From contig NZ_JAKSXV010000082.1 in the NCBI RefSeq assembly GCF_022829345.1, positions 1 to 64,000 of the forward strand: a stretch of DNA of 64,000 nt, in the 5' to 3' direction. Below, piece after piece: positions 10,851 to 19,521 of this stretch. This DNA comes from Methylobacterium sp. J-090 (GTDB lineage Bacteria; Pseudomonadota; Alphaproteobacteria; Rhizobiales; Beijerinckiaceae). Both the position numbers and the translations under genes were made by a program. The stretch's first letter is position 1. Every line of letters begins with the position of its first letter. The notes beneath the pieces were generated by a model, which saw only the letters and a list, made by a program, of their open reading frames with translations, had not been told where the DNA came from and made no database searches.

Positions 10851-12221
10851 TCAGGGACCGATGCCGAGGGACTTGAGTTTCCGGTGGAGCGCCGAGCGCT
10901 CCATGCCGATGAACTCGGCCGTGCGGGAGATGTTGCCCGAGAACCGGGCGATCTGCGCCACGAGATACTCGCGCTCGAAGATCTCGCGGGCCTCGCGCAG
11001 CGCCAGGCTCATGAGCTTCTCGCCGCCCGAGCCGTTGGGCGTCGTCGGCACCAGGGCGCCGATCTCGGTGGGGAGCATCTCCGAGGTGACCTCCTGCTCC
11101 GGATCCGTGTGGGTGAGGATCATCAGCCGCTCGACGTTGTTGCGCAGCTGGCGCACGTTGCCGGGCCAGTCGTGCGACTGCAGCACAGCCATGGCGTCCT
11201 CGGCGATGCGCCGGCGCGGCAGGCCGGTGGCGCCGGAGATCTGCTCCATGAAGAAGGCGATGAGTTCCGGCACGTCCTCGCGGCGCTCGGACAGGGCCGG
11301 CACCCGGATCGGCACCACGGAGAGGCGGTGGAACAGGTCCTCGCGGAAGCGGCCCGCGGCGATCTCCTCCGCGAGGTCGCGGGACGAGGACGAGATGATG
11401 CGGACGTCGACGTGGACCCGGGTGGTGCCGCCGACGCGCTGGAAGTTCTGGTCGACCAGGACCCGCAGGATGCGGTTCTGGGTCTCGCGCGGCATGTCGG
11501 CCACCTCGTCGATGTAGAGGGAGCCGCCATGGGCCTCCTCCAGGGCGCCGACCCGGCGCGCCCGCCCCTCCCCCGCCTCGACGCCGAACAGCTCGGCTTC
11601 CATGGTGTCGGGCGTGATGGTGGCGGCGTTGATGACCACGAACGGGCCGTTGGCCCGGGTCGAGGTGGCGTGCAGCGTCCGGGCGGAGAGCTCCTTGCCG
11701 GAGCCGGGTGCGCCGAGGATCATCACCCGGGCGTTGGTGGGCGCCACGCGCTCCACGGTCTGGCGCAGCTGGTTGCACACCACCGACGCGCCGACGAGGC
11801 GGCTCGCCTGGCCCGAGCGGGTCTTGAGGTCGCGGACCTCGCGCTTGAGGCGGGAGGCTTCCAGGGCGCGTTCGGCCACCAGGATGAGCCGGTCGGCCTT
11901 GAACGGCTTCTCGATGAAGTCGTAGGCGCCCGCCTTGATGGCCGCCACCGCCGTCTCGATGTTGCCGTGGCCCGAGATCATCACCACGGGCAGGTCCGGG
12001 TGGCCGGCCTTGATCTGATCGAGGACCTGCAGCCCGTCGAGGCGCGAGCCCTGGAGCCAGATGTCGAGGAAGACGAGGTGGGGCCGGCGCGATTCGATGG
12101 CCGCGAGCGCCTCGTCGGAGCCGCCGGCCGTGCGGGTGCGGTGGCCCTCGTCGTCGAGGATGCCGGCGACGAGGTCGCGGATGTCGGCCTCGTCGTCGAC
12201 GATCAGGATATCGGCGCTCAT
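10851..12221 (-). CDS. ntrX: NtrX, response regulator of the NtrYX system
   Basis: A 456-residue response regulator. The receiver (residues 1-120) has the acidic pocket DDE, phospho-Asp in LVFLDIWLQG and Lys in FIEKPFK. The AAA+ domain has Walker A GAPGSGKE and Walker B GSLYIDEVAD. The GAFTGA loop that contacts sigma-54 is not present: the equivalent place reads ELFGVEAGEGRARRVGAL. A C-terminal Fis-type helix-turn-helix holds NISRTAEFIGMERSALHRKL. Loss of GAFTGA has been described for alphaproteobacterial NtrX proteins, which can act as sigma-54-independent regulators. The ATG overlaps the ntrY stop by 4 bp (ATGA), implying co-translation. Confidence 0.95.
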   Translation of the reverse strand: MSADILIVDDEADIRDLVAGILDDEGHRTRTAGGSDEALAAIESRRPHLVFLDIWLQGSRLDGLQVLDQIKAGHPDLPVVMISGHGNIETAVAAIKAGAYDFIEKPFKADRLILVAERALEASRLKREVRDLKTRSGQASRLVGASVVCNQLRQTVERVAPTNARVMILGAPGSGKELSARTLHATSTRANGPFVVINAATITPDTMEAELFGVEAGEGRARRVGALEEAHGGSLYIDEVADMPRETQNRILRVLVDQNFQRVGGTTRVHVDVRIISSSSRDLAEEIAAGRFREDLFHRLSVVPIRVPALSERREDVPELIAFFMEQISGATGLPRRRIAEDAMAVLQSHDWPGNVRQLRNNVERLMILTHTDPEQEVTSEMLPTEIGALVPTTPNGSGGEKLMSLALREAREIFEREYLVAQIARFSGNISRTAEFIGMERSALHRKLKSLGIGP

Positions 12222-14572
12222 GACTGCATCTCCGCGATTGGGGGGGCCGTCCGCGCGGCGCCCTTCTCATCCTGCGCGGAGGGTTTGCCCTCCGGCGTCG
12301 TGTGCCCCCGGGGGGGCTGATCGTGTGGGATTTGCGGCACGCGCATCCGTACGCGACCGCCCCGCCCCTCGGGGTTGTCCTTCAGTTCGATCCCGCCGCC
12401 GTGCTCTTCCAGCACCTTGCTGACGATGGCGAGGCCGAGGCCGGTGCCGCCCTCGCGGGTGGTCATATAGGGCTCGAGCAGGCGCTGGCGCCCCTCGGCG
12501 GGAAATCCCTTGCCGTTGTCGGTCACCTCGATGACCGCGAAGCCCTCTTCGAGGACGAGGCGCACATCGACCCGGCCCTTGCCGAGCTCGGCCTCCGGCA
12601 CGGCCTGCACCGCCTCGACGGCGTTCTTGAGGATGTTGGTGATGGCCTGCGACAGCAGGCGGATGTCGAAGGCGGCGAGCACCTTGTCCTCGCCGGCTTC
12701 CGTGAAGGAGAAGTCCATGTCCGGATGGGCCACGCGCATCATGAACAGGTTCTGCCGCGTGATCTCGCTGAGATCGTTCTGGGCGATGGCGGGTTTCGGC
12801 ATCCGGGCGAAGGACGAGAACTCGTCGACCATGCGCTTGATCTCGTCGACCTGACGGATGATCGTCGCCGTGCACTGGTCGAACACGTCCTTGTCCGCGA
12901 CGATCACTTTTCCGTATTTGCGCCGGATGCGCTCGGCCGAGAGCTGGATCGGCGTCAGCGGGTTCTTGATCTCGTGGGCGATGCGGCGGGCGACATCGGC
13001 CCAGGCCGAGGTGCGCTGGGCCGAGACGAGGTCGGTGATGTCGTCGAGCGTCACCACGAAGCCGCGCGCGCCGCCCTGCGCCTGCTCGCTCGTGACCCGC
13101 ACCGTGACCGTGCGCTCCCGGCCGTCCCGGGTGAGCTGGATCTGCTGCTGAAGGGCGCGCTGGCGCCCCTCCCCACCCTCGGGGAACAGCGGCGCCAGCT
13201 CGGGCACGGCCTGGATCAGGGGCTGGCCGACGATGGACTCCGCCGTGAGCCCGAGGGTGCGCTCCACGGACGGGTTGGCGATGGTGACGCGCCCGCCCGC
13301 ATCGACCCCGATGACGCCGGGCGAGACGCCCGACAGCACGGCCTCGGTGAAGCGCCGGCGCCGGTCGATGAGGTCGCTCGCCGCCGTCAGGCCGTCGTGC
13401 TGGCGCCTGAGCTCCTGCGTCATCTTGTTGAAGCTCTCGGACAGGTGCGCGAGGTCGCCGTCGCTCTTGCGGGCCGGCACCTGGGCGTAGAAATTGCCCG
13501 ACGCGACCTGATCGGCGGCGTTGATGAGCCGGCGGATGGGCGCCACGAAGCGGTTGGCGAAGTTGAGCCCGAACCAGACCGCCGAGAGCAGGGCGATGAG
13601 GGCGATGAGCACGAAGACCGAGGCGAAGCTGATCTGGATCGAGCGCTTCAGGGAATCGTAGGTGAGGTACTCGGCCGCCGCCGCCCGCGACACGCCGGGG
13701 AACTCGATGGCGAGCTGGCTGACCTCGCGCTGCACCAGCAGCACGGCGCCGTCATAGGCGGTCATCCGGAACAAGGCGGCGAAGATCCGGCCCTCGCTCG
13801 GCACGAGGCAGATGGGATCGGTGGATTTGGCCGCGTCGTCGAAGGCGGCGGCCGAGGGCAGGCGCCGGTCCTTCAGGGCCTCGATCTGGGCGCGCGCCAC
13901 CACGGTGTCGGGGCCGCGCATGATCTCGGCGACGGGCAGGCCCAAGGCCGTGGCCCGGGTGGTGAGGAAGCTTTCGAACCATTGCCGGTTCACGTCGAAG
14001 TTCGGCCGGGCCCGGGTCAGGTCGTCGGCGAGAATCCGGATCTCGCGGGCGAGCGACTGGCACTGGTTCTCCTGATAGGCGTCGGCGACCTCGACGGATT
14101 TCAGCACCACGTCGCGGACCCGGTCGGTGAAGCCGAGCGACAGGCCCCGGTCGATGGTCACCGCCGCCACCACGGCGAGGAGCACGGTGGGCAGGATGGC
14201 GATGAGGGAGAACAGGCCGACGATGCGGGTGTGGAGCCGGGCCACCGCCGCGTTGGTGCGCCGCGCGTGCAGGAAGACCCGCGCCTCCCAGGCGATGATG
14301 ACGATGAGGCCGAGGACGAGGACGACGTTGATGCCGAGCAGCGTCAGCCCGACGGTGGGCGTCGGCGTCACCCGGATCACGCCGGCCAGGATCAGGAACG
14401 TGGCGATGGCCGAGACCAGGGCGGTGATCACCACCAGGGCGCCGACCCAGCCGGGGCCGCGCGGCGCCGGCTTCATCGGGCCGGCATCCGCGTCCACCTC
14501 CGGCGACGCTCCGGCCGTGCCGGACGCCTCCTCGGAACCCCTCGATGCCTTCGAACGCCGCAGCCACGCCAT
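12218..14572 (-). CDS. ntrY: NtrY, membrane sensor histidine kinase
   Basis: A 784-residue sensor kinase partner of NtrX, linked to nitrogen and redox control in alphaproteobacteria. The N-terminal third holds several membrane helices (about residues 45-65, 75-100, 120-145 and 310-335) enclosing an extracytoplasmic sensor region. HAMP (about 335-390) and a PAS domain (about 415-520) follow. The HisKA box is [20 protein letters not shown], with the phospho-His in AHEIKNP. The ATP-binding domain has NAVEAVQ, DNGKGFP and GGTGLGLAIVSKVLEEHGG. The start at 14572 lies 12 bp from a perfect inverted repeat. In this genome the gene is separated from ntrBC by a 7-kb insert. Confidence 0.95.
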   Translation of the reverse strand: MAWLRRSKASRGSEEASGTAGASPEVDADAGPMKPAPRGPGWVGALVVITALVSAIATFLILAGVIRVTPTPTVGLTLLGINVVLVLGLIVIIAWEARVFLHARRTNAAVARLHTRIVGLFSLIAILPTVLLAVVAAVTIDRGLSLGFTDRVRDVVLKSVEVADAYQENQCQSLAREIRILADDLTRARPNFDVNRQWFESFLTTRATALGLPVAEIMRGPDTVVARAQIEALKDRRLPSAAAFDDAAKSTDPICLVPSEGRIFAALFRMTAYDGAVLLVQREVSQLAIEFPGVSRAAAAEYLTYDSLKRSIQISFASVFVLIALIALLSAVWFGLNFANRFVAPIRRLINAADQVASGNFYAQVPARKSDGDLAHLSESFNKMTQELRRQHDGLTAASDLIDRRRRFTEAVLSGVSPGVIGVDAGGRVTIANPSVERTLGLTAESIVGQPLIQAVPELAPLFPEGGEGRQRALQQQIQLTRDGRERTVTVRVTSEQAQGGARGFVVTLDDITDLVSAQRTSAWADVARRIAHEIKNPLTPIQLSAERIRRKYGKVIVADKDVFDQCTATIIRQVDEIKRMVDEFSSFARMPKPAIAQNDLSEITRQNLFMMRVAHPDMDFSFTEAGEDKVLAAFDIRLLSQAITNILKNAVEAVQAVPEAELGKGRVDVRLVLEEGFAVIEVTDNGKGFPAEGRQRLLEPYMTTREGGTGLGLAIVSKVLEEHGGGIELKDNPEGRGGRVRMRVPQIPHDQPPRGHTTPEGKPSAQDEKGAARTAPPIAEMQS

Positions 14573-14876
14573 GCGTGATGCATCGCCACAACAGTGTGGC
14601 GAAATTAATACGAATGGGGCTGGAGGCTACGTAGAAACTACGGGGATCCAACACTCGTCAGACGCCTCGGGGACCGATCTGCGCAACGGCTGCGGCATTT
14701 CCATCCTCGGCAGGACGGGTGGGTCTGCCCGGCTCGTCAACTCGGGGGCATGCGGTCGCCAAGGGTCCCGAGTCGGGCAAGACGGATCGGCCCAGGCACG
14801 AACCCTGCCTTCCACGCCGGCATCGACCCACGCCGAAAATACATTATCTTCGCACCATCCCATCCCAGAGACCCCC
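14573..14876. promoter_or_regulatory. Divergent ntrY / GGT-family promoter region with a perfect inverted repeat
   Basis: CGCCACA-ACAG-TGTGGCG at 14584-14601 is a perfect 7-bp inverted repeat just upstream of the ntrY ATG. Depending on the transcription start it is an operator or a 5' UTR stem that could mask ribosome entry. The AT-rich stretch GAAATTAATACGAAT (14601-14615) is the best promoter-like sequence. The rest shows nothing recognisable. Confidence 0.45.
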
Positions 14877-16475
14877 ATGCCCGATACACCCGTCTTCGCG
14901 ACCGCCGCCGTGGCCGCGCCCCATCGGCTCGCGGCGCGCGCCGGCCAGCACGTCCTGGCGCAGGGCGGCAACGCCATCGAGGCCATGGCGGCCATGGCGG
15001 CGACCATCGCGGTGGTCTACCCGCACATGAACGGCATCGGCGGCGACGGGTTCTGGCTCGTGCGCGAGCGCGGGGGCCGTGTGCGCGGCATTGAGGCGTG
15101 CGGCCCGGCCGGCTCCCTCGCGACCATCGCGCGCTACCGGAGCAAGGGCTACGACGTGCTGCCGTCGCGCGGGGCCGACGCGGCGCTCACCGTCGCCGGC
15201 GCCATCGGCGGCTGGGCGCTGGCCCTCGACCTCGCCAAGGCGCTCGGCGGGCGCCTGCCCCTGGAGACCCTGCTGGCCGACGCGATCCGACATGCCCGCG
15301 ACGGCGTCGCGGTCTCGCCCTCGGAGGCGCGCTACGTCCCGAAGGAGATCGACACCCTCCACGATCAGCCCAATTTCGCGAAAACCTTCCTCGACGACGG
15401 CAAACCCTACGCGGCGGGGGCCAACCGCCGCCTGCCGGCCCTGGCCGACACCCTGGCGCACCTGGCCCATGCCGGCCTCGACGATTTCTACCGCGGGGAT
15501 CTGGGCCGCGAGATCGCCGCCGACCTCGCCGATCTCGGGTCCCCGGTGACCCGGGCCGATCTCGAAGCCTACGCCCCGCGCGAGCGAAAACCCCTGACCC
15601 TGCGCCGGCGCGACGCCACGCTCTACAACTTCCCGCCGCCGACCCAGGGCATCGCCGCCCTTCTGATCCTCGGGGTCTTCGACCGGCTCGCGATCACCCG
15701 GCCCGAGACGACGGCGCATTATCACGGGCTCATCGAGGCGACGAAGCGGGCCTTCGCCATCCGCGATTCCATCGTCACCGACTTCGACCGGCTCGCCGTC
15801 GATCCCGACAGCTTCCTCGATTCCGGCCGCCTCGACCGCGAGGCCGCCGCCATCGACATGCGCCGCGCCGCCACCCTGCCCCTGCGCAACCCCGGCGAGG
15901 GCGACACCGTGTGGATGGGGGCCATCGACAAGGATGGGCTCGCCGTCTCCTACATCCAGTCGATCTACTGGGAGTACGGCTCCGGCGTCGTGCTGCCGAA
16001 GACCGGCATCCACTGGCAGAACCGCGGCACGTCGTTCTCCCTCGACCCCAACGCCGTGAACCCCCTGGAGCCGGGCCGGCGCCCGTTCCACACCCTGATC
16101 CCGGCGCTGGCATGCTTCGACGACGGCCGGGTGATGGCCTACGGCTCCATGGGCGGCGACGGCCAGCCCCAGTTCCAGGCCCAGATCTTCGCCCGCTACG
16201 CCGATTATGGCCTGAGCCCCGCCGCCGCCGTCGATGCGCCGCGCCTGCTCTACGGCCGGACCTGGGGGGCCGAATCCCTCACCGTGAAGGTCGAGGACCG
16301 GTTCGATCCCGCCTGCATCGCCGCGCTCCGCTCCATGGGCCACGCGGTGGAGGAACTCGGCGGCGCCTACATCGATTCGCTCGGCCATGCCGGCATGCTG
16401 GTGCGCCACCCCGGCAACGGCCGTATCGAGGCGGTGCACGATCCGCGCTCGGACGGCGGGTCGGAAGGGCTGTAG
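14877..16475 (+). CDS. Gamma-glutamyltransferase-family Ntn hydrolase (oxamate amidohydrolase-like)
   Basis: A 532-residue precursor of the gamma-glutamyltransferase family, which self-cleaves before a Thr that becomes the nucleophile. The likely site is Thr in GEGDTVWMG (about residue 343). Downstream are SYIQSIYWEYGSGV, NRGTSFSLDPNAVNPLEPG and RPFHTLIPAL, all conserved small-subunit motifs. The start at 14877 is chosen because homology begins at VFATAAVAAPHRLAA; a much longer upstream frame overlaps ntrY antisense and is not conserved. There is no signal peptide, unlike periplasmic GGT, so it is cytoplasmic. The RPFHTL and GSG pattern resembles HpxW-like oxamate amidohydrolases, and an oxalate/formate-type antiporter lies 1 kb downstream. 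Specificity is not proven. Confidence 0.85.
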   Translation: MPDTPVFATAAVAAPHRLAARAGQHVLAQGGNAIEAMAAMAATIAVVYPHMNGIGGDGFWLVRERGGRVRGIEACGPAGSLATIARYRSKGYDVLPSRGADAALTVAGAIGGWALALDLAKALGGRLPLETLLADAIRHARDGVAVSPSEARYVPKEIDTLHDQPNFAKTFLDDGKPYAAGANRRLPALADTLAHLAHAGLDDFYRGDLGREIAADLADLGSPVTRADLEAYAPRERKPLTLRRRDATLYNFPPPTQGIAALLILGVFDRLAITRPETTAHYHGLIEATKRAFAIRDSIVTDFDRLAVDPDSFLDSGRLDREAAAIDMRRAATLPLRNPGEGDTVWMGAIDKDGLAVSYIQSIYWEYGSGVVLPKTGIHWQNRGTSFSLDPNAVNPLEPGRRPFHTLIPALACFDDGRVMAYGSMGGDGQPQFQAQIFARYADYGLSPAAAVDAPRLLYGRTWGAESLTVKVEDRFDPACIAALRSMGHAVEELGGAYIDSLGHAGMLVRHPGNGRIEAVHDPRSDGGSEGL

Positions 16476-16519
16476 AAGCCGGTCCGGCGATTCTCCTCGC
16501 GGCATAGGTCAAGAAGCAC

Positions 16520-17392
16520 ATGGCGGCATCCGATCTCACCCAGGGTGAGTACTGGAACGGCGATGCGGGCGCGCGCTGGGCGCGCCATCAGGCCACCTTC
16601 GATCGGGTGTTCACGCCGCTGACCGAGCGCCTGTTCGCGCGGGCCGCCCTCCGCCCCGGCGACGCCGTGCTCGATGTCGGCTGCGGCGCCGGTGCCACGA
16701 CCCTGCGGGCCGCCGACGCCGTCGGCCCGTCCGGCCGCGTCACCGCCGCCGACGTCTCGGCGCCCCTGCTCGCCGTCACCGCGCGCCGGGCGCAGGCCCG
16801 GCCGCCGGGCGGCGCCCCCATCGCCCTGGTCGAGGCCGATGCGCAGACGCATCCGTTCACGGACGGCGCGTTCGCCCATCTGATCTCGCGCTTCGGGATC
16901 ATGTTCTTCGACGATTCGACCGCCGCCTTCGCCAACCTCCACCGCGCCCTGCGGCCAGGGGGACGCCTCACGGTCCTGTGCTGGCGGCCCCTGGTGGAGA
17001 ATGCCTGGATCGCCGAACCCCTCGGCCTCATCCGCGCCCTCGTGCCGGAGCCCGAGCCGACCCCGCCCGACGCGCCCGGCCCGTTCCGCTTCGCGGAAGC
17101 CGAACGGCTTCGCGCGGTCCTCGCCGCCGCCGGGTTCGGCGAGATCGGCTTCGAGACCGTGGACGAGGAACTGGTGCTCGGCCGCTCCGAGACCGGAAGC
17201 GCCCGCGCGGCGGCCGAGGCGGCGGCGGCCTTCGCCCTCGACCTCGGACCGGCCTCCCGCCTGGTGCGCGACCAGCCGCCCACGATCCGCGAGCGCGCCC
17301 TCGACCTGGTCCTGCGGGATTTCGAGGGCCGCGCCGTGGACGGGACGGTGCGCCTCGGCGCCGCCTGCTGGCTCGTCACCGCCACCCGCTAA
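16520..17392 (+). CDS. Class I SAM-dependent methyltransferase
   Basis: A 290-residue soluble methyltransferase. The start MAASDLTQGEYWNGDAGARW fits the UbiE/Methyltransf_11-25-like family, which often begins with a YWNG..G..W helix. SAM-binding motif I is LDVGCGAGATT (about residue 52), with acidic motif II ADVSAPLL and LVEADAQTHPF further on. A later ISRFGIMFFDD segment matches family members. The substrate is unknown. It starts 44 bp after the GGT-family gene on the same strand and probably shares its transcript. AAGAAG-like purines precede the ATG. Confidence 0.85.
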   Translation: MAASDLTQGEYWNGDAGARWARHQATFDRVFTPLTERLFARAALRPGDAVLDVGCGAGATTLRAADAVGPSGRVTAADVSAPLLAVTARRAQARPPGGAPIALVEADAQTHPFTDGAFAHLISRFGIMFFDDSTAAFANLHRALRPGGRLTVLCWRPLVENAWIAEPLGLIRALVPEPEPTPPDAPGPFRFAEAERLRAVLAAAGFGEIGFETVDEELVLGRSETGSARAAAEAAAAFALDLGPASRLVRDQPPTIRERALDLVLRDFEGRAVDGTVRLGAACWLVTATR

Positions 17393-17439
17393 CATTTGGC
17401 ACGGCGTATGCGTGAGGCGCTCCGGTTCAGGAGTGAATT

Positions 17440-18714
17440 ATGGATACGACCGTTTCTCGCCACCGCTGGCTGCAACTCGGCCTCGGCCTCGTCGCCATGA
17501 TGGCGATCTCCAGTCCGCAATACGTGTGGACCCTCTTCACCAAGCCGCTGATGGCGACGACGGGCGCGACGCTCGCCGCCATCCAGGTCACCTTCACCAT
17601 CGTCATCGTGCTGCAGACGTTCTTCTCGCCGGTGCAGGGCTACCTCATCGAGCGGTTCAGCCCGAAGGTGATGATTGCGCTGGGCGCGGCCCTGTCGGGC
17701 CTCGGCTGGGTGCTCGCCGCCCGCATCGACAGCCTGTGGGGCCTCTACGCCACCTACGGCCTGTTCTGCGGCCTCGGCACCGGCATCGTCTACGTCGGCA
17801 TCGTCGGGTTGATGGTGAAGTGGTTCCCCGACCGGCGCGGTTTCGCCGTCGGCGTGGTCGCGGCCGGCTACGGCATGGGCGCCCTGCTCACCACCTTCCC
17901 GATCACCAACATGATGGCCGCGTCCGGCTACCGCGAGACCCTCACCACCTTCGGCATCGCCCTCGCCATCGTCGGCGTCCTGGCGGCCCTGGGCCTGCGC
18001 GCCCCGCGTCCCGGCGAGGCCCTGCCGGCGCCGGCCCGCAACCTCTCCACCTGCGTCCACGACACGGCGCCGCGGGAGATGCTGCGCACGCCGCTGTTCT
18101 GGCTGATGTTCGTGATGATGACGATGATGTCCACGGGCGGCCTGATGGTGGTGGCGCAGTTCGCCTCCTTCGCCCGCGATTTCGGCGTCGCCGACGCCAT
18201 CGTGTTCGGCTTCGCGGCCCTCCCCTTCGCGCTGACCTTCGACCGCATCACCAACGGCCTGACCCGCCCGTTCTTCGGCTGGGTCTCGGACCGGATCGGC
18301 CGTGAGAAGACCATGGCCATCGCCTTCGCGGCCGAAGCCGTCGCCATCGCGCTGATGCTGGTGTTCCGCGAGAACGCCTACGCCTTCGCCCTGCTGTCGG
18401 GCGTGGTGTTCTTCGCCTGGGGCGAGATCTTCTCGCTGTTCCCCTCGCTCCTCACCGACACCTTCGGCACCAAGCACGCCACGACGAATTACGGCTTCCT
18501 CTACATGGCGCAGGGCGTCGGCTCCCTGCTCGGCGGTCCCGTGGCGGCGATGATCTACGCCGCGCAGGGCTCGTGGATTCCCGTGTTCGGCATCGCCATC
18601 GGCCTCGACCTCGCCACGGCGGCCCTGGCCTGGTTCGTCCTGCGCCCCATGCGCCGCGAGTGGCTCGGGCTCGGCGGCGCACCGGTGCCGGCGGGCAAGA
18701 CCGCCCTCGCCTGA
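17440..18714 (+). CDS. MFS transporter, OxlT-like oxalate/formate antiporter
   Basis: A 424-residue inner-membrane protein with 12 predicted helices of the major facilitator superfamily. N-terminal SSPQYVWTLFTKPL and the loop KWFPDRRGFAVGVVAAGYGMGA are characteristic of OxlT-type oxalate:formate antiporters, which in Oxalobacter exchange oxalate for formate. A strong Shine-Dalgarno AGGAG precedes the ATG. In a methylotroph, oxalate and formate exchange is plausible because oxalate can be a carbon source and formate the C1 end product, but related MFS members carry other carboxylates. It lies 47 bp after the methyltransferase, and a good terminator follows. Confidence 0.85.
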   Translation: MDTTVSRHRWLQLGLGLVAMMAISSPQYVWTLFTKPLMATTGATLAAIQVTFTIVIVLQTFFSPVQGYLIERFSPKVMIALGAALSGLGWVLAARIDSLWGLYATYGLFCGLGTGIVYVGIVGLMVKWFPDRRGFAVGVVAAGYGMGALLTTFPITNMMAASGYRETLTTFGIALAIVGVLAALGLRAPRPGEALPAPARNLSTCVHDTAPREMLRTPLFWLMFVMMTMMSTGGLMVVAQFASFARDFGVADAIVFGFAALPFALTFDRITNGLTRPFFGWVSDRIGREKTMAIAFAAEAVAIALMLVFRENAYAFALLSGVVFFAWGEIFSLFPSLLTDTFGTKHATTNYGFLYMAQGVGSLLGGPVAAMIYAAQGSWIPVFGIAIGLDLATAALAWFVLRPMRREWLGLGGAPVPAGKTALA

Positions 18715-18759
18715 GGCGCCCGCGGTCCCGAACGCGAACGTCGCGACCTGGAACGCAAG

Positions 18760-18793
18760 ACGGCGGGGCGCCAAGCCCCGCCGTTCGTCGTTT
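18760..18793 (+). terminator. Rho-independent terminator after the OxlT-like gene
   Basis: ACGGCGGGGC-GCCAA-GCCCCGCCGT is a perfect 10-bp stem followed by TCGTCGTTT. It lies 45 bp after the stop and probably closes the GGT-methyltransferase-antiporter transcript. Confidence 0.8.
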
Positions 18794-18814
18794 CGCGTGC
18801 CGATGGCGTCGGGC

Positions 18815-18913
18815 TCAAAGTCCGAGCAGGGCGTGGGACGCACCGATGAGCGTGAAGGCCAGGCCGCCCACGAAGGCGGCGGCCATGGCGTAGGAAAAGC
18901 CTCTCCAGATCAT
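18815..18913 (-). CDS. Tiny single-span membrane protein (32 aa)
   Basis: A 32-codon frame MIWRGFSYAMAAAFVGGLA... encodes one hydrophobic helix with a short basic N-terminus. GAGG lies 8 bp before the ATG. It begins 23 bp after the stop of the small secreted protein gene on the same strand, suggesting a two-gene transcript. I recognise no family. It could be a membrane microprotein that modulates a larger complex. A chance ORF is possible, but the Shine-Dalgarno, the hydrophobic moment and the spacing support a real gene. Confidence 0.5.
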   Translation of the reverse strand: MIWRGFSYAMAAAFVGGLAFTLIGASHALLGL

Positions 18914-18936
18914 GGAAACCGCCTCGACGGCCCGGC

Positions 18937-19197
18937 TCAGCAACGGTTGCCGCCGGCGGTCTGGCCGTACTGCTTGACCGGGAAGTTCTGCTGGTTGGCA
19001 TTGCCCTCGGCGGCCGAGCTCACCGGACAGTTCAGGGGCGAGCGGGTCTGCGGGACGGCGTAGACCGTGCCGGTGGTCTCGATGTCGTTGGCGAACCCGG
19101 TGTAACGGGTCGGGCGATCGAAGGCCATCGCGGACGAGATCGAAGCAACGCCAAGGACGAAGGCGGCGGTGGCGGCGGCGATACGGGTCTTCATCAT
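18937..19197 (-). CDS. Small secreted hypothetical protein (86 aa)
   Basis: Starts MMKTRIAAATAAFVLGVASI with a clear Sec signal peptide ending ...SSAMAFD. The mature part is about 62 residues, polar, with two cysteines (in PLNCPVSS and at the last residue, GGNRC) that could form a disulfide in the periplasm. AGGAG lies upstream. I recognise no characterised family; small Rhizobiales-type exported proteins of this style are common and uncharacterised. A 32-aa membrane ORF follows at 23 bp. Confidence 0.7.
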   Translation of the reverse strand: MMKTRIAAATAAFVLGVASISSAMAFDRPTRYTGFANDIETTGTVYAVPQTRSPLNCPVSSAAEGNANQQNFPVKQYGQTAGGNRC

Positions 19198-19521
19198 GGT
19201 CTCTCGGCTCCTGTAAAGGACAGATCGGCGATCCGGTCTGTCTCTCTTGCGTCTGATACTGATATAGGGTGCCGTTTGCCGACATGACGTGCCGCGCCGC
19301 ACCCGGCGACGGGGATTAAGTGTTGCTCACGAAGCTCCCGCTGGGCCGTGGCGCTCGCGGCGAGACCCGGCTGTGGTCGGGCGTTTCGTGAGGCGCTCTC
19401 CAGAGCGACGGGCCTCGTGCCGAATCCGGTCGATCCGCTCGGGATGGCGGATCCGGGCTTCGCCCGGGCGCCGCGCGGGCTTGACTGATGCGGCCTCCGC
19501 CTCGAGCGCGCGGAGGCCGGA
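19198..19521. other. Intergenic region holding one copy of a dispersed repeat
   Basis: Upstream region of the small secreted gene and 3' region of the cyclase. GTGTTGCTCACGAAGCTCCC (19320-19339, extending to 19343) matches two sequences near 51.8 kb, see the repeat entry there. No other gene or RNA seen. Confidence 0.5.

Noticed and set aside
14127..14876. N-terminal 250-codon extension of the GGT-family gene
   Set aside because: It overlaps ntrY antisense and the ntrY promoter; family similarity begins only after ATG 14877.
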